From: Paramecium tetraurelia
Lineage: Eukaryota > Ciliophora > Oligohymenophorea > Peniculida > Parameciidae
Direction: 5' to 3'
Assembly: GCF_000165425.1 (NCBI RefSeq)
Contig: NW_001799002.1
Coordinates: forward strand, 67,699 to 131,698
DNA: 64,000 nt
Made by a program: the position numbers and the translations under genes. The first letter of the stretch is position 1. Each line of letters opens with the position of its first letter. The notes under the pieces were generated by a model that searched no databases, was not told the DNA's origin, and saw only the letters and a program-made list of their open reading frames with translations. Positions 25,637 through 39,400 of the stretch are shown here, piece after piece.

Positions 25637-26355
25637 ATTTTAATTTTGAATTTCAGTTGATAATTAAATATATAAAATTTCATTATACTTATTCTACATA
25701 TAGACTTCATAAGTATTAGGAATTTTTTATCTGAAACATCCTTAACTAGTTTCAAATCTATGCAACTTAAAAACACTTAAGAAATTTGATATTTTAGAAT
25801 ATACTAATAATATCCATATACTCTTTTGCTAATATTGTTATTACTTTAATTAGTAATAATAATATGATACTGATCTTATACTAAGAGTGTTGCAGTAATA
25901 ATATAGACTTTTTGTTCTAAATATTTTGATAATAACATTATTCAAATTACAACAATCTATATTGAAAACAAAACTAATATTATTACTGTTTTTAAACCTA
26001 CTTCTAATTTTATATTTAGTGTTATTTCAATATCATTTACTAGTTCTAGTTTTTATATAAAACTACTATAATACAATACTATATTAAAATAATGAGTAAT
26101 ATGATCGAGCATTTTATAGTAAATTATGTTTCTATTAGATTTCAAACAAGTTGTTATGAAAAGAATGTAATAAATTATCAATGAAATTTATTCAATGTTT
26201 TTTGATTCCCTATTCTCCAATGAATTCATTAGTTTTCAGAGCTGCAATTTTATTTTGAATGATTGAAATATTGCCTGTTGTGATTTGAATCAAAGTTTAA
26301 GATGTGAATCTAAATTATGAAATTTTAATTTTTATAATTGTATTATAAAATAGAA
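25637..26355. other. intergenic region between divergent genes
   Basis: About 720 bp of AT-rich DNA lie between the starts of the coiled-coil/C1q gene (-) and VPS8 (+), and must carry both promoters. Many short runs of alternating A/T trinucleotides (AAT, ATT) occur, but no long repeat or open frame is supported. Confidence 0.45.
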
Positions 26356-29300
26356 ATGATTAACTTAAGTTAAATACTAGAAGGAGACAATGGAGAGATT
26401 ACATTTTTTGAGGATACTAGTTAAGTTGATTTGGAGGATATCCTTTAAGAAGACGATGAAGTTAGAGAGCAACTCAATCATATAAATAGTGATTCTCAGA
26501 CTCTGGAGTGTAATATTCAGAATAGTGAATCATTCATATGTGATTAAGAGGAATTCATTTCTCCAATTTAAATAATGTCTTTGGGACATCAATCTAAAAC
26601 CTTTGCCATCTCAACAAATTATTTGATCAATTATTGGGAAAGATAGCTTGCATTATTCTCGAATAATAAGAATAACAAAACGATACAAATTTAGGATGTG
26701 TCATATATATCAGTCAAAGGATAAATTATAGCTGTTGGATTCGAGAGTGGCTAAATTCACATATATGAAGGAAGCCAATTAAAATTAGCTCATAAAATAC
26801 AGGAACATCAAACCACAATAATAGGTTTGAATATAGTTGATGTGTAAGCAAATGAGTTAATTTTGGCATCCTCTGATCTAGATGGCAACGTCAAATTGAT
26901 TAGAGTGGGTTAAAACCTATTCAGAAGTAAAATTGTAACCAATACTATATTGAACAAGTTCGAATATCCAGTTACTCAATTGATATCATAGCAATTTAAA
27001 TATTCAGATAGTGATAAAACTAGTTTACTCTTGACTCTAGGAAATAGCAACATGGTTATAACACTCTCCATCAATCCTGAAGTGAGAGTTGTCCATGTTT
27101 TTGACAAACAGAAGTCAAATAATGATCTCCATTGGGGCAAATGCAATTATGAAGGAAATCAGATACAATTGTTATCCATTCAATGGAATTCATTTATTTA
27201 ATTGATAACCTTTTTGGAAAATTCGCCCTGGTATTTTTCATTCTATTCTGCTGAAACTCCTTTAGTCGGGGCTAAATTCATCTCTGAAAACTTAATCATT
27301 GCTGCTACTGAGGGTTAATTTCAAGTCCTTTACATTCCTTATTTCTCTAAAGGCAAATATTGTTTTAAATCTGATAGCAAAGCAAAGATTTCTAACACTC
27401 ATTTCCATCAAAACATCTATTGTCTAAGAGCAATAAGCAACGTCATCTACTTCATTTCTGAAAATAAGTTGTATTCATTGCATGCTTTGAGTTGGTTACA
27501 ATATTTAAAATCGTTAATTCAGAACGATTCCCCTCAATGGTCAATAGCATTAAGGTTTCTTGTCTAAGTCTACAGAGGTAAAGTGAAAGGTATGCCGAAC
27601 TTAGAATTGGATGAAGATAGAAGTGCAATTCAAACATTGGCTCCTACTTTAATTACTAGTATTACCAATTCTAAGATGAATAGAGAATTGATATCAGCAG
27701 TTGTTTAATTTATCCTTCTTTGTCAAATTCCATAACATTTGATGATTGTAAGATAAGGATGTGAGAAATAATAGATTTTGGATGATTATTATAGAGTGTT
27801 GGAAATTCATTTGAAGAAAATAACTTAATTGCCAAAGGAGATATTTTTCGATTTGGCAAACAAATTCTCTCCTGAGTCTTTCTAGAAATTAGTAATTAAT
27901 TTAGATTTGAATTCTATTGATATTGGATACACATATGATGTTTGTTTGAGTAAAGAGATTTACACTCCATTATTATACATATGTCCAAGAAAGGAAGAAG
28001 ATTTTCTAACTCCTTTGAACAAAATGTATGAGAAACATAAACAGGAACTATATGAAAAATGCTTATGGTTTATAGAAATCACATAGAAGTAAATTCTGTT
28101 TCCGAATGACCAGATTCCATTAGAAATTTGGAAGAAAGCTGTAAGATAATAGATGTTATGGTTGATGGAAGTACTGGACGTATTTCAGAGTGAGAAATTA
28201 TTCCAAATACTTACAACATATCTTAAATAACCTTGTCTTGGTGCATTACATCATGAATCAGTGTATTCATATTTCAATATAACTTAAGAGAATTTATTGG
28301 CGACAAAGATATTTGAACAAGTGAGTAGCATCAAATAATAATACTTACTTTAATATCTATTGTTTATCAGTAAGATAATTGATTAGATAAAGGTCAAGGA
28401 TTCAGAGAAGTTATTATTACAGATATTTGAAATCAATAAATCTTATATTGATAATTATGTAGCTATGCCTGAAGATTTGGATCAGATCTTGTAAATAATT
28501 TATTATTTAATGCCTCACACATCATTGATTGAGTAGGCATATGAAAGCTAATGTGTTGATTACATTGCTTATTACTTCCTATCTTAAAATCAATTCAATG
28601 AAGCTGTTAAAATATTCTTTAATTATGAAGAATTTAAACTTCGAGTCTACAAATGGTTAGAATATCAACCCTATGATCCACTTATGCTAGATCATCTTGA
28701 TAAGCTGCTTGAATTGGATCCTGAGAAATGTGCCAAAGTCTTTTAAAGTTGGCCCATAGAGACTTTATAAAAACTCATCATTTATCAGCCAAAAAGAGAA
28801 TTATTACATGTATTCAAATATTTGTCCATCGATCTTTCTCAATTTCTTTAATTGAAACTAATTGAATTAATCAGTATTCATGAACCAGAAAACACCATTT
28901 CATGGCTGAAGAACAGGTAATATTAACTAGAAGATGTTGAACAAATATTCCAATAAACTAATAATATTGAAGGATTAGGATACATAATGGAGCAAAAAGG
29001 ACTGTATCAATAGGCAATCGATAATTACCTTTAGATCTACAAAGAGGACTCTAGAAATTACATTTTATCATTTCGAAATCAAGATAGAGTTACTTAATTG
29101 TTTTAGAATCTAATGAGAGTGACTAAGATAGCTGTCTAATCAGATGATAATAATTAAGAATTCTATTTATATATAGCACATCAAATCTTTAATCCATTGA
29201 TGCATTAAACTCATTGGTGTAAACTCAAAAGATCCTACGTGTTCAACCAGTAATTTAGTCAGCTCTTCATGCATTTGTTCCGCTACTCTCCAACAGAATT

Positions 29301-29917
29301 AATCAAAATAATAGAGATAAATCATGAGACATTTAATCAAGTCCATTTAAAGAGTAGTTTTATTACAGTTTTTAAAGAATTCGGATATGAAAAGTAATTA
29401 GTAGAAAAGATATCCAAGATAATTAGAAATGATAATATTAAATTGCTTAAGTTACTATATTCTTTAATGAACAAATCGAATCTATATGAAATAATATGTA
29501 TAGAGTGTTAACAACCATACACTTAGGATTAGGCAATTCTTTTAAAATGTGGTCATACAATGCATCCATTTTGCCTTGAAAACAAGTATTGTCCAATATG
29601 CTAAAATATATCAGCTTAATCAAGTATATATAGGTGTATAATTGTATAGTGCTTGAAAGTATTGGAGTTGAAGAATTAAAGAAGTCTATCTTGAAATCTA
29701 ATGTGGATAATTAATAATTGCAATTATTGAAAAATGTTGATGATATGGAGTTTGAAGATAACTTATTTTAATCAAGTACTCAAGATGATAAAGAAATGAT
29801 GGAGTTAAGGTTGTTGAATAAAATGGATATATATGATTAATTAAGTGATTCAGCATTGTAATAGGTAATCAATTCAAATTATTTTAGTACAATTCTTTTT
29901 TGGATTAATATTTTTGA
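26356..29917 (+). CDS. VPS8: VPS8-like CORVET tethering subunit, 1171 aa
   Basis: ATG 26356-26358 to TGA 29915-29917, with introns 29659-29681 and 29865-29887 (23 nt each). An acidic N-terminus is followed by a WD40-type propeller (KGQIIAVGFESGQIHIYEG; LASSDLDGNVKLIRV). A long alpha-solenoid comes next, with the conserved block YDPLMLDHLDKLLELDPE. The RING-H2 near residues 1050-1100 has CIECQQ, CGHTMHPFC and CPIC spacing. WD40, solenoid and C-terminal RING fit VPS8, the Rab5-binding subunit of the CORVET endosome tether; VPS41 is the main alternative. In ciliates VPS8 paralogues serve both endocytosis and secretory-organelle maturation (known for Tetrahymena). Exon 1 alone is 3303 nt in clean frame. 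The region after the RING is short and polar. Confidence 0.85.
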
Positions 29918-30028
29918 TAATTATCTGACTTTTTTGTATACTCTATATAATTGTTTATAAATAAAAATGCAGTTATTTCATATAATTTAACTTAGAAATT
30001 AATTTAAAAAACATCACCATTCTACATA

Positions 30029-31438
30029 ATGCTTTGTGAACACAAAGGAGCATAATCATTTTGTACATGTTGCTAATAAGTTATCTGTGAATTGTGTATA
30101 TGCTGTAAAGATTCAAAAAAAATAAATGTGCCAAACATTGATTTAAATGTACTTTGTTCAAGATGTGATCAAACTTCAGCATAAATCAGATGTGAACAGT
30201 GTATGTTTCAATTCTGTTAAGAATGTTTTCAATCAGTTCATAAAATTGGAAAATTTTCAACACATAACAAAATTGAAATCAATTAAAATCTACACTAATA
30301 AATACTCAAATAAATGTCTATAATCACAGAACTTGAATAATACTCCTAAGAATAAATAACTTCTGTTTTAAGATATTTCGAATAGATCTAAGAAGTATTG
30401 GATAGGAAAAAAAAACAGTTTCTTGATACTATATCCAATTATCGCTGCTAATAAATGAAAATTCTTAAATAAAGAATAAGCATAATTGAAGCAGCTGTCA
30501 AAATAAACTCAGAACGATCTTTTGAAATTCCCGAATGTATGAATTACTAAATGGAAACATTTCATTTAACCGCCAAAGAATAAATTATTGAATTGATCTT
30601 AAATATTGATGTTTAGAAAATTCTTGACTAAAGCACTCTTAGTCCTCGTAGAATTCATACTTAGTTCAGTGTTAAAAGGAGTGCCAGTTGTAAAAAGCTG
30701 GAAACTTAAGAAAAAATTGTTGAGGTTTGTGAAACTTTTGAGAAGAGAAAATTTGTTAAATAATTGTGTTAATCAAATTCTATATAGTTAAATTGGACTC
30801 ATTCTAAACAAAAGGTAGAGTATAATTTAGAAATGGGAATAGGAATGAAAATCAAAGGAATTGAATAGTTTAAATAGATTTATTAAGGCACAGAACCGTA
30901 ATTTATAATTAATGGATTATAAGCTAAAACCAATTATAAGTTTAGAGTGTAAAGCACGTTTGAAAACAAGACGAGTGAATTCAGTGAAATCTTGAATTTA
31001 ACCACTCCTCAATACTAATCTGTAGAGGATAGTCTAATAATTTCTAAGAAAACTATTAATAATGATATCTAGGTTTTATTTGAGAAACCTGGATTAGTGT
31101 TAGGCACAAATCCATTATATTTTGGAGTATGGTCTTGGGAAATTAAATTGATAATCAATGGAATAATTGAAGATTTGACAGCTAGCTTAGTTGTTGGAGT
31201 AGCCAATAAATAGAGAAAGATTGTTGGAACTACGCTAAATTATGGATATCAAAGAGAATCCTTGATTATTAAAGTCTTAGTTGATATGGACAATAAGTGC
31301 ATGACTATAACTTCAAAGATGCATCCAAATGGAGAGAGATTCTAAAATTTAATAGGGCCAGTGTTTCCAGCATTTTAGAACAAAAATACTCACAAGGGAT
31401 CAGGGTGTAAATTATTGATATAATATTAATAATAATGA
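30029..31438 (+). CDS. TRIM-like protein: B-box zinc fingers, coiled coil, FN3, SPRY-like domain, 469 aa
   Basis: Single exon, ATG 30029-30031 to TGA 31436-31438. The N-terminal Cys/His array has two parts: CEHKGAQSFCTCC...CELCICC, then CSRCDQTSAQIRCEQCMFQF with CQECFQSVHK. The second is a typical B-box. Residues ~95-200 form a coiled coil (LEQYSQEQITSVLRYFEQIQ), an FN3-like module ends at EILNLTTPQ, and the last ~140 residues read as a SPRY/B30.2-like sandwich (NPLYFGVWSWEIKLI, VGVANKQRKIVG). This order resembles class-I TRIM proteins (TRIM9/46/67), but no true RING is evident ahead of the B-box, so ligase activity is doubtful; it may bind microtubules or act as an adaptor. Its stop codon overlaps the start of DMAP1. 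Confidence 0.85.
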
Positions 31439-32485
31439 ATAAAAAAGAATTGAGAAAGCTTAATTCCTATGTGGATAAAGAAGTACTCAATTTGACAGGA
31501 GGTCTTTATCCCTTTGCTCTATTCTCATAAACAAAACCGCTCAATCATTAGAAATGGGTTTAGGAGGAAATAGTGCTGACTAATGAGAATATATAAAAAG
31601 TAAAGGCATGGGTACCAGAACAAGAAAGAGGGTTAATGTTTAAAGGAGAAAAAGTCAATTAAGATCCGGAATATCTTGAATTTAAAGAAGAGGAAATAAG
31701 TATTGACAATGATTGGAGTTTTGAAGAGACTTAATATTTATTCAATTAATTGAGGAACTATAATTACAATTTCATAGTGCTTTCTGATAGATATTCATAT
31801 CAAAATAAAAACCGAGATATTTATGAATTGAAGGATAGATATTACAGTGTTGTTAATGAGGTCTTATAAAAAAGGAATGATAAATCACATTTTCTATACA
31901 ATTATGTTTATGATGAAGAATATGATCGATTTAGAAATATGGAACTTGAAAAGTACTTAAAAAGAACAAAGTAAATTTGTGATGAAGACAAGAAGTTGCA
32001 AGAAGATCTAAGAAAGGTTGATCAATAAATAAAAAAATAAGAGAGGGAACACAAAAGTCTATGCAAATCAATTAATTTATAAGAATATGATGTAAGATGT
32101 ATTTTTCATTTAGGATATTGATGATAAATCGATCAATTATATGATAGATATGTCTTAAAGAAATGAGGAAGTTAAAAAAACAACCACTGAGAGAATAGTT
32201 TATTTAAGAAATAAATGGATCAATGAAGCATTACCTTTACCTTCTTCAATCAAAGATAAATTGGATAGGTAGTTAAAAGAAGTGCTGCAAAATACTAAAT
32301 TAGCTTTGAATTAAGAAATTGAAGAGTTATTCTGTAACCTACGCAAACTCTAATTGGGTGTATTGAGTTAGCAGAGATTACAAAAGAGAAGAGAGCAAGA
32401 TAAAAGATATTTAGAAGATAAAATTAAAAAACTTAAAGCTTAGCATGATTAACAATAAGCAAGCGATATGAAAACTAAAAAGTGA
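31435..32485 (+). CDS. DMAP1: DMAP1/SWC4-type subunit of NuA4 and SWR1 chromatin complexes, 342 aa
   Basis: ATG 31435-31437 to TGA 32483-32485 with a 22-nt intron at 32092-32113. The N-terminus carries the family phrases EVLNLTGGLYPFALF and KWVQEEIVLTNE. A SANT domain follows, with DWSFEETQYLFNQLRNYNYN, FIVLSDRYSYQ and DIYELKDRYYSVV; then a charged coiled coil and a short C-terminal region with LPLPSSIKDKL. This matches DMAP1, yeast Swc4/Eaf2, the shared subunit of the TIP60/NuA4 acetyltransferase and SWR1 H2A.Z remodeller. It should be nuclear. The ATG lies inside the TRIM-like gene's last codons, and no other in-frame Met occurs before about residue 70, so the overlap is forced unless an upstream exon exists. 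The C-terminus is shorter than in animals. Confidence 0.92.
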
Positions 32486-32520
32486 GATAATTTATATTCT
32501 AATAATAATTAATATTGGTT

Positions 32521-32755
32521 TCATTGTTTTACTATCTCAGAAAATTCGTGTTCTTTGGCTAAAAAATTCAAATTAAACAAAACAGTTACCTCTTTTTTCT
32601 AATAATGATCTAAAATATTTTGCAGAGAAGTCTACGACATCTCCTGGCTTGTTTCTAATAACTTCCTTTGCATAATGTTTCAATATCACAGGTAATTCAG
32701 GAGGTACTACAATCTATTCAGCACAGTAAATTCTCTATTCTCTCACGTCTGCCAT
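32521..32755 (-). CDS. RIIa-domain protein (ropporin/RSP11-like), 67 aa
   Basis: ATG 32753-32755 to TGA 32521-32523 with a 31-nt intron at 32559-32589, the longest accepted here. The core IVVPPELPVILKHYAKEVIR with the following NKPGDVVDFSAKYFRSLL is the RIIa dimerisation/docking helix pair as found in ropporin, ROPN1L and radial spoke protein RSP11. Such proteins bind amphipathic helices of AKAP-like partners in the ciliary axoneme; this fits a heavily ciliated cell. The protein is little more than the domain itself, shorter than animal ropporins (about 210 aa) but similar to other minimal RIIa proteins. Its 3' end is 35 bp from the convergent DMAP1 stop. Confidence 0.85.
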
Positions 32756-32794
32756 AATATTATATATTAAAATAATTAATTAAAATTCATAGTC

Positions 32795-33118
32795 TCACAA
32801 GGCTAAATAGATGAATAAATCACAAACAATTCTCATCTGCACATCTGATAAGAATTTAAATTTATTCTGTTTGCTTCCCTCTCAGACACTCAATGAATTG
32901 TCTAACATTCAATAATTACGATGAAATTCTTGTATTTCTCATACAATAGAACAACACCACTTGGCTCTCTCCTTCCTATGTAATTTCCGACTTAATACTT
33001 GCGATAGTATATGCTGCATCTCATTTGAGCATTGTCTATTTGAAATACAGTCATAATCTGTATTTATGCCAAAGCTAACCACCAAAAGTAATGTAAATAA
33101 TAAATATTTAAAATACAT
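32795..33118 (-). CDS. small secreted or membrane protein, 91 aa
   Basis: ATG 33116-33118 to TGA 32795-32797 with introns 33058-33079 (22 nt) and 32881-32906 (26 nt); both are needed to keep the frame. The N-terminus MYFKYLLFTLLLVIMTVFQ is a signal peptide or anchor, probably cut before IDNAQMRC. The mature part has strand-like segments (SIYYRKYQVGNYI, GVVLLYEKYKNFIVIIE), two Cys, and ends in a short hydrophobic LFIYLAL. No family is recognised. The start is chosen as the only ATG giving a signal peptide. It lies 39 bp upstream of the RIIa gene on the same strand. Confidence 0.65.
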
Positions 33119-33414
33119 AATATTTCTATATCTTAAATTATTTCATTTAATTGATAAACAGCATAATATCAAAAGGAATCTCATGAAAATTAAACTTGGA
33201 AGCCAATTATGCATATTTTAACTTAAAAATATGTATCACTTATTAACAATGAGACTTGATGAGAAATACATTTGTTAGAGATATTGATATATAACATGAT
33301 ATTATTATTATTATTATAAATTTATATCCTATTCAAGAATATAATGAGTTGGCTTTAATAAATTATGATTAAGATCTTGAATATTTATGTTGGAAATATG
33401 CATATATAATATGT
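33119..33414. other. short intergenic stretch
   Basis: The 296 bp between the start of the small secreted protein gene and the 3' end of the giant gene, both on the minus strand, are AT-rich. They include a short ATT trinucleotide run near 33300-33317. Nothing else is seen. Confidence 0.4.
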
Positions 33415-36400
33415 TCAAAATCTAATGATTTTAGATCCTTTCTACTCAAACAATATTTCTAATGACTTACCATCTTATTCTATAACTGTATCTGATAAAA
33501 TACAATTACTTGCCGATATTAAACTATCTCTCCCAAATATTCTATAGCAGTGGATGTAGTCTCCTTAATTGCTCATTTGATCTAAGTGTATCTCATGTAT
33601 ATCTTTTGGAAACATAAGTTTAAAGAGTCTGATTGATCCATCTTCCATAGCCACTGCCATGTCTTTACCATTTGGAGATAATGTTATTTTTGAAATAATT
33701 TCAATAAAGCCTTTAATAATTTAAACAGTGGCTGATTATTTAATGCTCCAAAATCTTATAGTGTGATCTTAGGAACCAGATACTATAATTGAATTATCTT
33801 AACAGATAGATAAGCATATTATTTCCCCTTCATGTCCTTTCAATTCATTATTTAATTTCAAACCTAAGGGATCACTATTTACATTAAATAAATTAATGTC
33901 ACTACCAATTGCAGCTGCTAGAAGATCGCTATTATTTATAAAAACAACTGAAGTAAAGTGATTGTTATAATTTCCTTCGACTTCTTTTTTTTCATCCGTG
34001 ATATAATTCCAAAGAAATAAAGTTGATCCTCCGAATGCAATAATAGTTTACTATTACATTATTGAGAAAGCATCAAATTTGTGAAATTATTGTAAAGCCC
34101 TGAAAGATGGAGAACTTGCAAGATTGAGCTATTCCAAATAGTATAACTTTTCACCTTCCTCTCTATGAAGACTATAACAACAAATATCCTTAGTAAATCT
34201 AAACTTAGCTAATTCTTCTTCATTAAAGTAAATAACTCGGGACAGAATTATTTTATCTAACTCACTGATATTCCAAAGCTTGAATATACCAATTTCACAA
34301 ATTGATATTAATAATTATTCATCTTTGGAAACTAGTAAATTAAGAATTCTTCTATCATTATTGATAGTTGCAATTCTTTTTAGAGAGTCAAAATCTTGGC
34401 AATCCCTAAATTCAATTTTGTCATCATTATTATAAACCATAATCTTTTATTTAGGAAAGAATACAGCAATCGCAGTAAAGCCTATCGGAAGTTCAATAGT
34501 TTCATAATTATTAGAAACTTTAGATGTGTATGTTTCTAATAAAGTAGAATATTTTAAGGTTTTAACGTTCCATAAGATTAAATATTTAAAGTATACATTT
34601 TCTATTGCCTTTCTATTTGAGTGCCTTCTGTATTTATCAACAAAAAGTCCACCTTATCCTACACTAACACATAATGAAAGATCTGAAGAAAAACTACAAT
34701 TTTTAAATTCAATTTTAGGCACAATTAAAGTTTTAATGTAGTATTCAGATCTTTAATTTTTCTCTTAGTAATATATGAGACAAGCTTTCAGTTTTCCTAT
34801 TGCGTCTGTGAAATCTAATTTCTAAATTGTATTATTTGTTTGAAAAAAGATTTGAGATTCCTATTTTATAAACATTGTTGAGTAATCAAAATTATTGCAT
34901 TTTATTGTCTTGAGCAATAGTAATTGTACCATATCTTCTTCTATACACAATTTCCAGCAAAACATCTATTCCTTATTTCCACAAAATAAAATTGATTTTT
35001 CCGAGTTCAAACTGAGAAAATTAAAAGGGTCTCTTGAGCTATTATCATTATATTTTAAGTTAATTGCTTAATTATAAGAAAAAAAATAATTCTATAAATT
35101 TAATAAGTATAACTCTGCTTCTTGATTACTATAAACTAAATAATTTTGATCAAAACTAAAATCAGCAATTATACATTGTTAAATTGATTTTAATTAATTA
35201 TACTAATTTTCAGACTATTGATAAATAGTACATTCAAAGTTTAAATTTTGATCTTAAGTAATTACAACAAGTTTCTCGATATCTTTGCTAAAAAACACTT
35301 TTTAAATTGAATGGTCAGAATTATTTGGTAATTATATTTTTTATTTTTGACTGTCTTAATTTTTCAAATAATTGATTAATATGGAAGAGTTTTTATCAAA
35401 TGAAATAATACATAAAATTGATTTTAAATTTATATCCTTTTTACTTTCTTATTTCCTTTCTGTTTGTTCAGATTAAACATCCAGATTATCAATTTTATCA
35501 GATTATTCAATTTTTTCAGATTCATCATTATTATTTTCTATTTATTCAGGTTCTTTTAGATAGAAGAATTTCATGAGGATTATTTCTGCTTAATGGCATT
35601 TAAAAGAATGCTTTAAAGAAAATGGATCTATTTCATAAATTGATATTTCATTTAATTGATTAGCTACTGCCAAAAGCAAATCATCATCAGAAAATTATAA
35701 TAAATTGATTTTGCTATGATATTGAATAGTTTTTATTGTTTCGATTGAAATTAATTCCACTAATCTTAAAATTTTATTGTCTTGACTATCGTTTAGTCCA
35801 ATAGCTAAATATTTGACATAATTTGATATTGTAAAACATTGAATATCAAGATTTTCTAGAACTAATTCTAACTGCGAAGTGGAAATATTTTAATCTTTTA
35901 TCAAATGATTTACATCCCACAAATAGATTTAATTCTTAAAATTTGTATAATAAAATTTATCATCATCTGTAAAATATTGTAAAAAGTCACGAGGATCAAA
36001 GTTTATTTTTAGGCTGCAAAGCAATTCATCACCATCTAAAAGCCTAAATATTATGATTTAATTATCAACCGAAGACAATATTTTAGAGTCATTTGAAAAT
36101 AGAAGATAAATGATTTCTTCTGTGTTAAACTATTTTAATTGTATCAATTTTGGTTCAGATGTTTACAGTAACTTCCCTAGAGTTAATTAATTTTGAGAGT
36201 CTACAGAGCATATATATTTGAAATCTTATGATATTTAGTAAAGGCGTATTTCAATTTCACCATATTCATATAAAAAAACAGACTCTTCAATTTAATGATC
36301 TCTTTTCCAGATTTCTACAAAAGACAAATAATAATACTTTTGATCTATCTCTTTAAATGAGTTCAAGGATAAAGTAATGAATAGGTTATCGTTTGAGAAT

Positions 36401-39400
36401 AATTAGAATTTTAACAGAGCGCTTTTTATTATAAAATTATAGGAGTAGCATCCACAAGGGATGAATTAGAATTTAGACTTTTATAACGCTTAATTATATT
36501 AAATATTCCATTATTGTATTTCTCCTCCTTGTGTTATGAGAAGACATTCTTAATTACGAGTAACTGAAAAGGAATGTATGTTATAATCAAACGTCTTTGA
36601 AATTAATAAATTCTTATGCTCCATATCCCATAATTTAAGAGTTTTATCTAAGCTTCCAGAATATAACACCAAACTATCTGCTGAGAACACTATATTTGTA
36701 ATTTCCTTCTCATGTCCATCTTAATATATCTTGTTTAAGTTGGCATTTAAATTCCATAATCTTATCAATTTGTCATCACTGCCAGATGCCAATGTTGAAT
36801 TATCTTAAGATATTTAAACTACATTCCCTTTCTCTGAGTGAACTTGGAATTTAGCTACTACTTTTCTTGCCTTAAAATCCCAAAAATAAATGGTTTTATT
36901 ATTTCCACAACCAGCTAAGAATTTTGAATCTTAAGAGAATGAAATATTTAAGAAATTTACATTCTCTTCCAATTTATTGAATTCTTGGTGTGTTTTATTC
37001 TCATAAATATAGATTTTTGGACCTGCAGAAAAAACAACATTTTTTCTGTCTTTAGATATAGCTATACAATCACAATCTTCCTTTATTTCATGATAATTAT
37101 TTTCTATTTACTATCCAATCAAATCTCTAACTTTAAATGTTTTATACTCTATATAAGCTACTTTTGATTCATTTTGTAAAAGAACTAAATCTTTTAAACT
37201 GTAAGCATCACAAGCAACTATAGATTTAATAAACTTTCTAATAATCATATCAGTGAATTAGATTTAATTTTTATCAAAAATGTTAGCAAGATAGTTAAAT
37301 GATGTTTTAGGAAGAGCTGAGTTTATTTTCCCATATATTATTCCAATAGATTAAGGTTTATGAATGTCTTCTAAATTAAAAAGATGTATCTTTTAGCCTA
37401 CTAATATTAAAATTTTGCCATAATTCGAAAATTATAAAGAACTATAATAATCTTTCTCGGTTTAAACTTAACCTATGATTTATTTTGATTTAATGTTGAA
37501 TATTGTAATTATCTAGTTATTCTGAGACACTATATTGCAGTTATCTGGGCTAAATTCAACAATTCCTAGGTGAGAGAATTCTTCAATAAGAAGATTTGAT
37601 TCAAAATACGATAATTTCGACAACTATTGATTTCCGTATATTATATATTATGAGTTATTCGATATCGCAATTATACTTAAATCTTTATTATTAATAAATC
37701 TTTATTTGCCAGTCAGGGTTACAGCATAAACTTTTGAATTTGAAAGACTATAACTATCCAAAACCTTTGCCAAATATTTACCATCTTTTGAAAAAACAAT
37801 ATGTTCATTGGATGATTTACTGTAATAGTCAATTAAAGTGAACCTATTATTTCCATCATTCCTCCAAATTTTTACTGATTCTAATTCTTTTGTATACAGA
37901 TATCCTTCATTAAAAAACATTTTCGCATAGAATGCAGATTTCAGATTTGGAATTAATTCTAGCAAATTGTTTGATTTGATATTCAAAGTATATATCCCAG
38001 AAGGAATAGTGACAATCAATCTTTCTTTATCTTAACAATATTAAACTGACTCAATGGTACCAGGAAGTGGAAAACTGAATTCAATTTTACAATTGCTTTA
38101 TATTTTCCACATTACTACTTTTTCTTTTATTCCACCAACGATATGTTGATCATCAGCTGAAAATTAAGTTTGAACATGCAAATTATCTGAACTCTCTAAA
38201 ACTCCTATATATTTAAAGTCATCAAATTAAATCACTCTACTCCTCTCAGAGCAAGTATACAGAATACCTTATATTTGATGTAAGCAAACTATTCTTTGCA
38301 CATCTTCGTTGTTTTTACTTTCTTAAGCAGCTAATAATTTGAGTTATGGGAAATTTGAAATGTCCCATAATTTCATAACGCTTTTTGCACTAATTAAATA
38401 TTTTCCATCATATGTAAAACATAAGGATCTGATGTATTCACCTGTCTCAAATTAATATATTAATTAATTTGTCTCGAAATCCCAAAATTTAATATTCAAT
38501 TCATCACTAGAAGTAGCAAATATATTTTATTTTGGAGAAGATGCAATAGTTTTTATTGATGAATCAGCTCCTTTAAAAGTAACAATACTCTCGTCAGAAA
38601 TGAATTTCCATATTTTTATATCTTCGTTATTATAGAATGCAACCCATAAACAATCATAAGAAAAGCAGATTTCTGGTGATATACTAAAATAATTGTACCG
38701 ACTCTAATCATTAATAGATTCATTTAAAGAATACAATTAATTTTAGCCAAAATCCCAAATTATTATTAACTTATCACTTATTGATGCCAAGGCTAAATAT
38801 TTATCATCATAAGAAAATACTATTGATGATATTTTACAGTCCAATTTAATTTCATACTTTTGATAAAATTTTAATTCTTCTTAAACCCAAATTTAAGTTT
38901 TTGAATCCTTACTAATGCTTGCAAAGAGGGAGGATTTATGAGAAAATGCACCTAATTGAAATTAATTATAATTTTTCTCGAATTCGATATTCCCATTGCC
39001 TTTCATAAATTCAACAATAAAATCACTGCTACCAGATTTCACAATTAATTAATCATTTTAAGAAATAGAAAATACTCTACCATATAGGGAAATATCATCA
39101 ATCGTTTTCAATTAAATTTTATTTAAACTTATTATTCCTAATTATCGATTATCTCCTTATATTTAATAAACTACTTTATCAAAGTCTTATGATATGGTTA
39201 TATTTTAAGAGTAGGAATTTTCAAAAGTTGCAATTAATTAGCATGTTTCCACTGACCAAAGTCTTAAACTTTTTGAATAATCTCCACTTAGTAATTTTTT
39301 TCCATTGCTAATGAATAAAAGCTCCTCTATTGAATAATCATTCTCAAAAGTCATGATTGGAGAATATGTAAACAATTCCCAAAGTATTATTTATTATTTA

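Noticed and set aside
26356-29917. Identification as VPS41 instead of VPS8
   Set aside because: Both have WD40, solenoid and RING parts, but the conserved solenoid block and overall layout fit VPS8 better; the alternative is not excluded.
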